From positions 1 to 64,000 of the forward strand of contig NVWA01000019.1 in the NCBI GenBank assembly GCA_002746535.1: 64,000 bases of DNA. Direction: 5' to 3'. Shown here in pieces: positions 60,919-64,000 of the stretch. Both the position numbers and the translations under genes were made by a program. Position 1 is the stretch's first letter. The number at the start of each line of letters is the position of its first letter. The DNA comes from Planctomycetota bacterium. Its GTDB lineage: Bacteria > Planctomycetota > GCA-2746535. The notes below the pieces were generated by a model. It saw nothing but the letters and a program-made list of their open reading frames with translations, ran no database searches and was not told the DNA's origin.

Positions 60919-61971
60919 CTAAAGTAGCATATCCCAACCAAATGTGATTGAAAAATAAATTTGACCGTAAGGATTATCAAATTTTGAAGCAGATTTTTTA
61001 TTATAGATAAGTGGAATTTCACCAGCAAGAAAATTTGAGTTTGCCCATCCTCCTATTGTTATGGCAGTATTGTTAAAGACAAAAAAATGAAATGCAATAT
61101 CTAGTTTATTGGAATTTTTTTCATTGCTTCCGGCAAAATTGTTATCATTAAAATCTCTATTGTAATAGCCGTGTTGAAATTCTAATGTTGCTAAACACCA
61201 TTCAGCTGCTTGATAAAATAATCCGAAACCTGCCTTATATGACCATTCATCATATGCGAAGTCATCTTTTAATTTTTGAAATTGCCCAATTTGTAAACTG
61301 GTCTGAAATTCAGAATCAACCATAGTTAAGCTGAATTTATGAAATGAATAAATTAAAAGATTATCCGTTACTATTTTTCCAAAATGAATTCCTACATAAT
61401 AATTTTGATCATTTAATCCGCCAACAGTTAATGATTCTGGTGGAGAAAACGATTGTTGAATTTCAATGTCACCTAAAGTAAAGGTGATTGCATTTATATC
61501 ACCAGTTATATTATTTGCTATGTGGGTATCTGCTCCAAATGAAAAGGAAATCGCAGGTAAATTTTCAAATTCGGATAATGCTAAAACTTTTAATTCGAAT
61601 CCGTAATGTTGAATTTCAGCTTCTGATTTTCCTATCTCTATTAGATTCACTCCAAAAGTTAATTTGGTTGCAAAACGTTTAGAGATGCCAAAATTGATAG
61701 TCGTGTCATATGATTGCCAATCTCCAAAGTCACTAAATTGTGTTAAATCAATGCTGGCAGATTCCGCAATATCTTGTTTAAAATTAAAGACATCAATTTG
61801 GTCGTTGATTGCACCCGCTTTAAAACTGAGTTCAACTTGGCCTTTTTCTAAGATATGAGCAAGCTCAAAATCTTTTATCAATTGTAAATAAAAAGAATCT
61901 TGTGCTTTCAAATAGATATTTTGCATTAGAAATATTAAGAATATTCCAATGATTTTTGATTTGAGTTTCAT
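60919..61971 (-). CDS. Hypothetical secreted or outer-membrane beta-rich protein
   Basis: Signal peptide 'MKLKSKIIGIFLIFLMQNIYLKAQ'; alternating beta pattern; terminal 'GQIYFSITFGWDMLL'. Confidence 0.45.
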   Translation of the reverse strand: MKLKSKIIGIFLIFLMQNIYLKAQDSFYLQLIKDFELAHILEKGQVELSFKAGAINDQIDVFNFKQDIAESASIDLTQFSDFGDWQSYDTTINFGISKRFATKLTFGVNLIEIGKSEAEIQHYGFELKVLALSEFENLPAISFSFGADTHIANNITGDINAITFTLGDIEIQQSFSPPESLTVGGLNDQNYYVGIHFGKIVTDNLLIYSFHKFSLTMVDSEFQTSLQIGQFQKLKDDFAYDEWSYKAGFGLFYQAAEWCLATLEFQHGYYNRDFNDNNFAGSNEKNSNKLDIAFHFFVFNNTAITIGGWANSNFLAGEIPLIYNKKSASKFDNPYGQIYFSITFGWDMLL

Positions 61972-62287
61972 TGAGGTCTATTTAATTAAGTCGAGTTTTA
62001 AAAAGGGATACCATAGTACAAAAAGAATTTAATTGTCAAAATGTTAAGACATAAATTGTAACCTTTTTGGCTATACATGGTTTGTGTCATTAAAATGGCT
62101 TTTAATTTGCTCATTATGTTCATGGAAAAGGTGTATTAAGAAGGAATTATGGGCAATATGATGCTAATTTTCATTAAGTTCATTTATTTTACTCTTAAAA
62201 ATAGGATTAAATGTGTAAAATATTCAGGTACTAGTGAGCAATTTTTACACACTTTTGTTAAATTATCTTGAAAGGATCGAACCCATT

Positions 62288-63127
62288 ATGAACAGTAAAT
62301 TTGCTTTAATAATAGCGATAATATTAGGTGCCTTTAGTGCTATTGCGATCAAAAACTACATTAATAATATCGAGAAAAAAGTAGCCGCACCAAAAAAACA
62401 GCAATCTTTTTTAGTTGCTAAAATGACACTAAAACCCGGACAAAGAATTAAAGCCAGTGATCTGGATGTTCACGAAATGCCAAGAGAATTTTTCGACAGA
62501 AAAAATATGATGACGAGGGAAGATTCTACAGCTGTAATTGGCCAAACAATTTATTACGAAGTTAAAAAAGGTTCTATCATATTGAGAGCACATTTCAAAC
62601 CAGCTGGCACAGGTGTCGGATCAGGTAGTATCATCAAAAGAAAATCAGGAGTAATTTCATTAGGTCCAGGTGAAAGGGCTATCTCATTAAAAGTAGATGG
62701 TTTAACCGGTGTAGCAATGTTATTAAAACCAAGTGAATTTGTCGACATATACTGGACAGGTGGTGCAGATGCAGAGTCTGCAAAATTACTAGGACTGAAG
62801 CCATCTTCAAGTGGTGGAGGAAGTGATAAAGTTTCATTTTTACTTTTATCGGATGTACAAGTCTTAGCATTGGATAATCGTACTCATTTAACACCTCGGC
62901 AATTTGGAAATAGAATTGTCCAGCCTAAAGCTAATTACAGTTCAATTACTGTAAGATGTCGTTCTTATGAAGAAGCCAAGTTATTAATTCAGGCTCAAGT
63001 ATCAGGAAGATTAACAATGGCTAAAAAAGGAAATGACCATAATGTAGTTGATGATGATACCGCATTAAATGTGCCTAAAATGATTATGCTGTCTCGTAAA
63101 GCTAACAATATTAGAAGTAAGCATTAG
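62288..63127 (+). CDS. cpaB: Flp pilus assembly protein CpaB-like
   Basis: N-terminal TM 'FALIIAIILGAFSAIAIKNYI'; SAF-like 'VAKMTLKPGQRIKASDLDVHEMP'; 'GERAISLKVDGLTGVAMLLKPSEFVDIYWTG'; ATG 62288 preferred over the track start 62234. Confidence 0.82.
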   Translation: MNSKFALIIAIILGAFSAIAIKNYINNIEKKVAAPKKQQSFLVAKMTLKPGQRIKASDLDVHEMPREFFDRKNMMTREDSTAVIGQTIYYEVKKGSIILRAHFKPAGTGVGSGSIIKRKSGVISLGPGERAISLKVDGLTGVAMLLKPSEFVDIYWTGGADAESAKLLGLKPSSSGGGSDKVSFLLLSDVQVLALDNRTHLTPRQFGNRIVQPKANYSSITVRCRSYEEAKLLIQAQVSGRLTMAKKGNDHNVVDDDTALNVPKMIMLSRKANNIRSKH

Positions 63128-63139
63128 GAGTCTGATTAT

Positions 63140-64000
63140 ATGGCTTACATTTTAGTTAAAGAAAATGGTTCTGAGCAAAAAGTAGATATTACCGGAAACA
63201 TATCTATTGGAAAAAAATCCGATAATAATATTGTGTTGAAGGAAATCACATCATCAAGGCGCCATTGTAATATAATTTCAAGTAATAATTCATTTGCACT
63301 AGAAGATTTGGGTAGTCGCAATGGTACATTTCTTAATGGTCGAAAAATTGGCACCAGAGAGATTCTGAAAAATGGTGATATTATCCAGATTGGTAAATGT
63401 TATATCAAGTTTCTCAATGTAAAAAATAATGGTGCAGCTGAAATTGTTCCTGAAAGAGATTCACAATTAAAAACTATTGTTGAATCTAAGGATGCGAAAA
63501 GCCAAAAACCAAAAGAATTATCACCGCAACAGGTTGCCGCAGCAAAAAAACATTTAGAGCTTAAAAAGGTTCTTCATGAAAAGTTGCTCGATAAGTTAGA
63601 TTTGAAAAAAATGGGCGGTGATGTTTCTGATGAACAATTAAGAAAGCAAACAGCAGCTGCCCTAGAAGAATTAATTCGAACGGAAAATATTGTCCCGCCC
63701 ACAGTAAATAAAAAAGGTTTAATAAAAGAAATCACGGATGAATCCGTAGGCCTTGGCCCTCTCGAAGATTTATTGGCTGATGACGATATAGATGAAATTA
63801 TGGTCAATAATTTTGATCTGATTTATGTTGAAAAAAAGGGTAAAATTGAAATTACAGATAAATGGTTTACCAGTAATGAGCAAGTTATACAAGCGATTAG
63901 ACGAATCATCGCTCCTTTAGGTAGAAGGATTGATGAAACATCACCTTTAGTTGATGCCCGTTTAAAAGATGGTAGTCGGGTCAACGCAATTATTAGTCCC
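63140..64000 (+). CDS. cpaF: FHA-domain/CpaF (type II/IV secretion ATPase) fusion, 3' truncated by window
   Basis: Open frame from ATG 63140 to the window end, absent from the ORF track: FHA 'ISIGKKSDNNIVLKEITSSRRHCNI...LEDLGSRNGTFLNGRKIG', then CpaF N-terminus 'LGPLEDLLADDDIDEIMVNNFDLIYVEKKGKIE...IRRIIAPLGRRIDETSPLVDARLKDGSRVNAIISP'. Confidence 0.88.
   Translation, partial: MAYILVKENGSEQKVDITGNISIGKKSDNNIVLKEITSSRRHCNIISSNNSFALEDLGSRNGTFLNGRKIGTREILKNGDIIQIGKCYIKFLNVKNNGAAEIVPERDSQLKTIVESKDAKSQKPKELSPQQVAAAKKHLELKKVLHEKLLDKLDLKKMGGDVSDEQLRKQTAAALEELIRTENIVPPTVNKKGLIKEITDESVGLGPLEDLLADDDIDEIMVNNFDLIYVEKKGKIEITDKWFTSNEQVIQAIRRIIAPLGRRIDETSPLVDARLKDGSRVNAIISP

Noticed and set aside
1-64000. 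CRISPR arrays, phage modules, insertion sequences, toxin-antitoxin or restriction/defence systems
   Set aside because: No direct-repeat array, transposase, integrase, capsid or nuclease-defence motifs seen; the MoxR/VWA run was considered as a possible defence system but its many secreted components argue for an envelope role.

Overview
This is a 64 kb, AT-rich bacterial chromosomal window with about 50 credible protein-coding genes. I saw no rRNA, tRNA, CRISPR array, transposase or phage module. Gene content (secreted PQQ propellers, prenyltransferase-like toroids, NPCBM, MoxR/DUF58/BatA/VWA proteins, FHA-CpaF, anSME-like radical SAM) suggests a PVC-group organism (Planctomycetes/Lentisphaerae/Verrucomicrobia-like). 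That placement is inference only. Housekeeping blocks: tig-clpP-clpX; folK-panC-Ser/Thr kinase-proB-argJ; cysM-like/rhodanese/OsmC; panB; miaB-purC-purE; ispE-tadA; and the start of a Flp/Tad locus (cpaB, then an FHA-CpaF fusion cut by the window edge). The best candidate for an unusual system is a ~25 kb co-directional, tightly packed and often overlapping run at 25081-49786. It encodes a secreted PQQ/TPR protein, a prenyltransferase-like toroid, a BatA-like VWA protein, a second VWA membrane protein, a DUF4175-like protein, a Lys/Glu-rich coiled coil, an alpha/beta-hydrolase-like TPR protein, an NPCBM protein, MoxR, DUF58, three consecutive HtrA-like proteins and a HEAT-VWA protein. By motif reading, the first HtrA-like protein keeps the His/Asp/Ser triad, while the next two have lost all three residues. 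Several other proteins in the window also look like degenerate enzymes. All family calls come from reading translated motifs; no database search was run.
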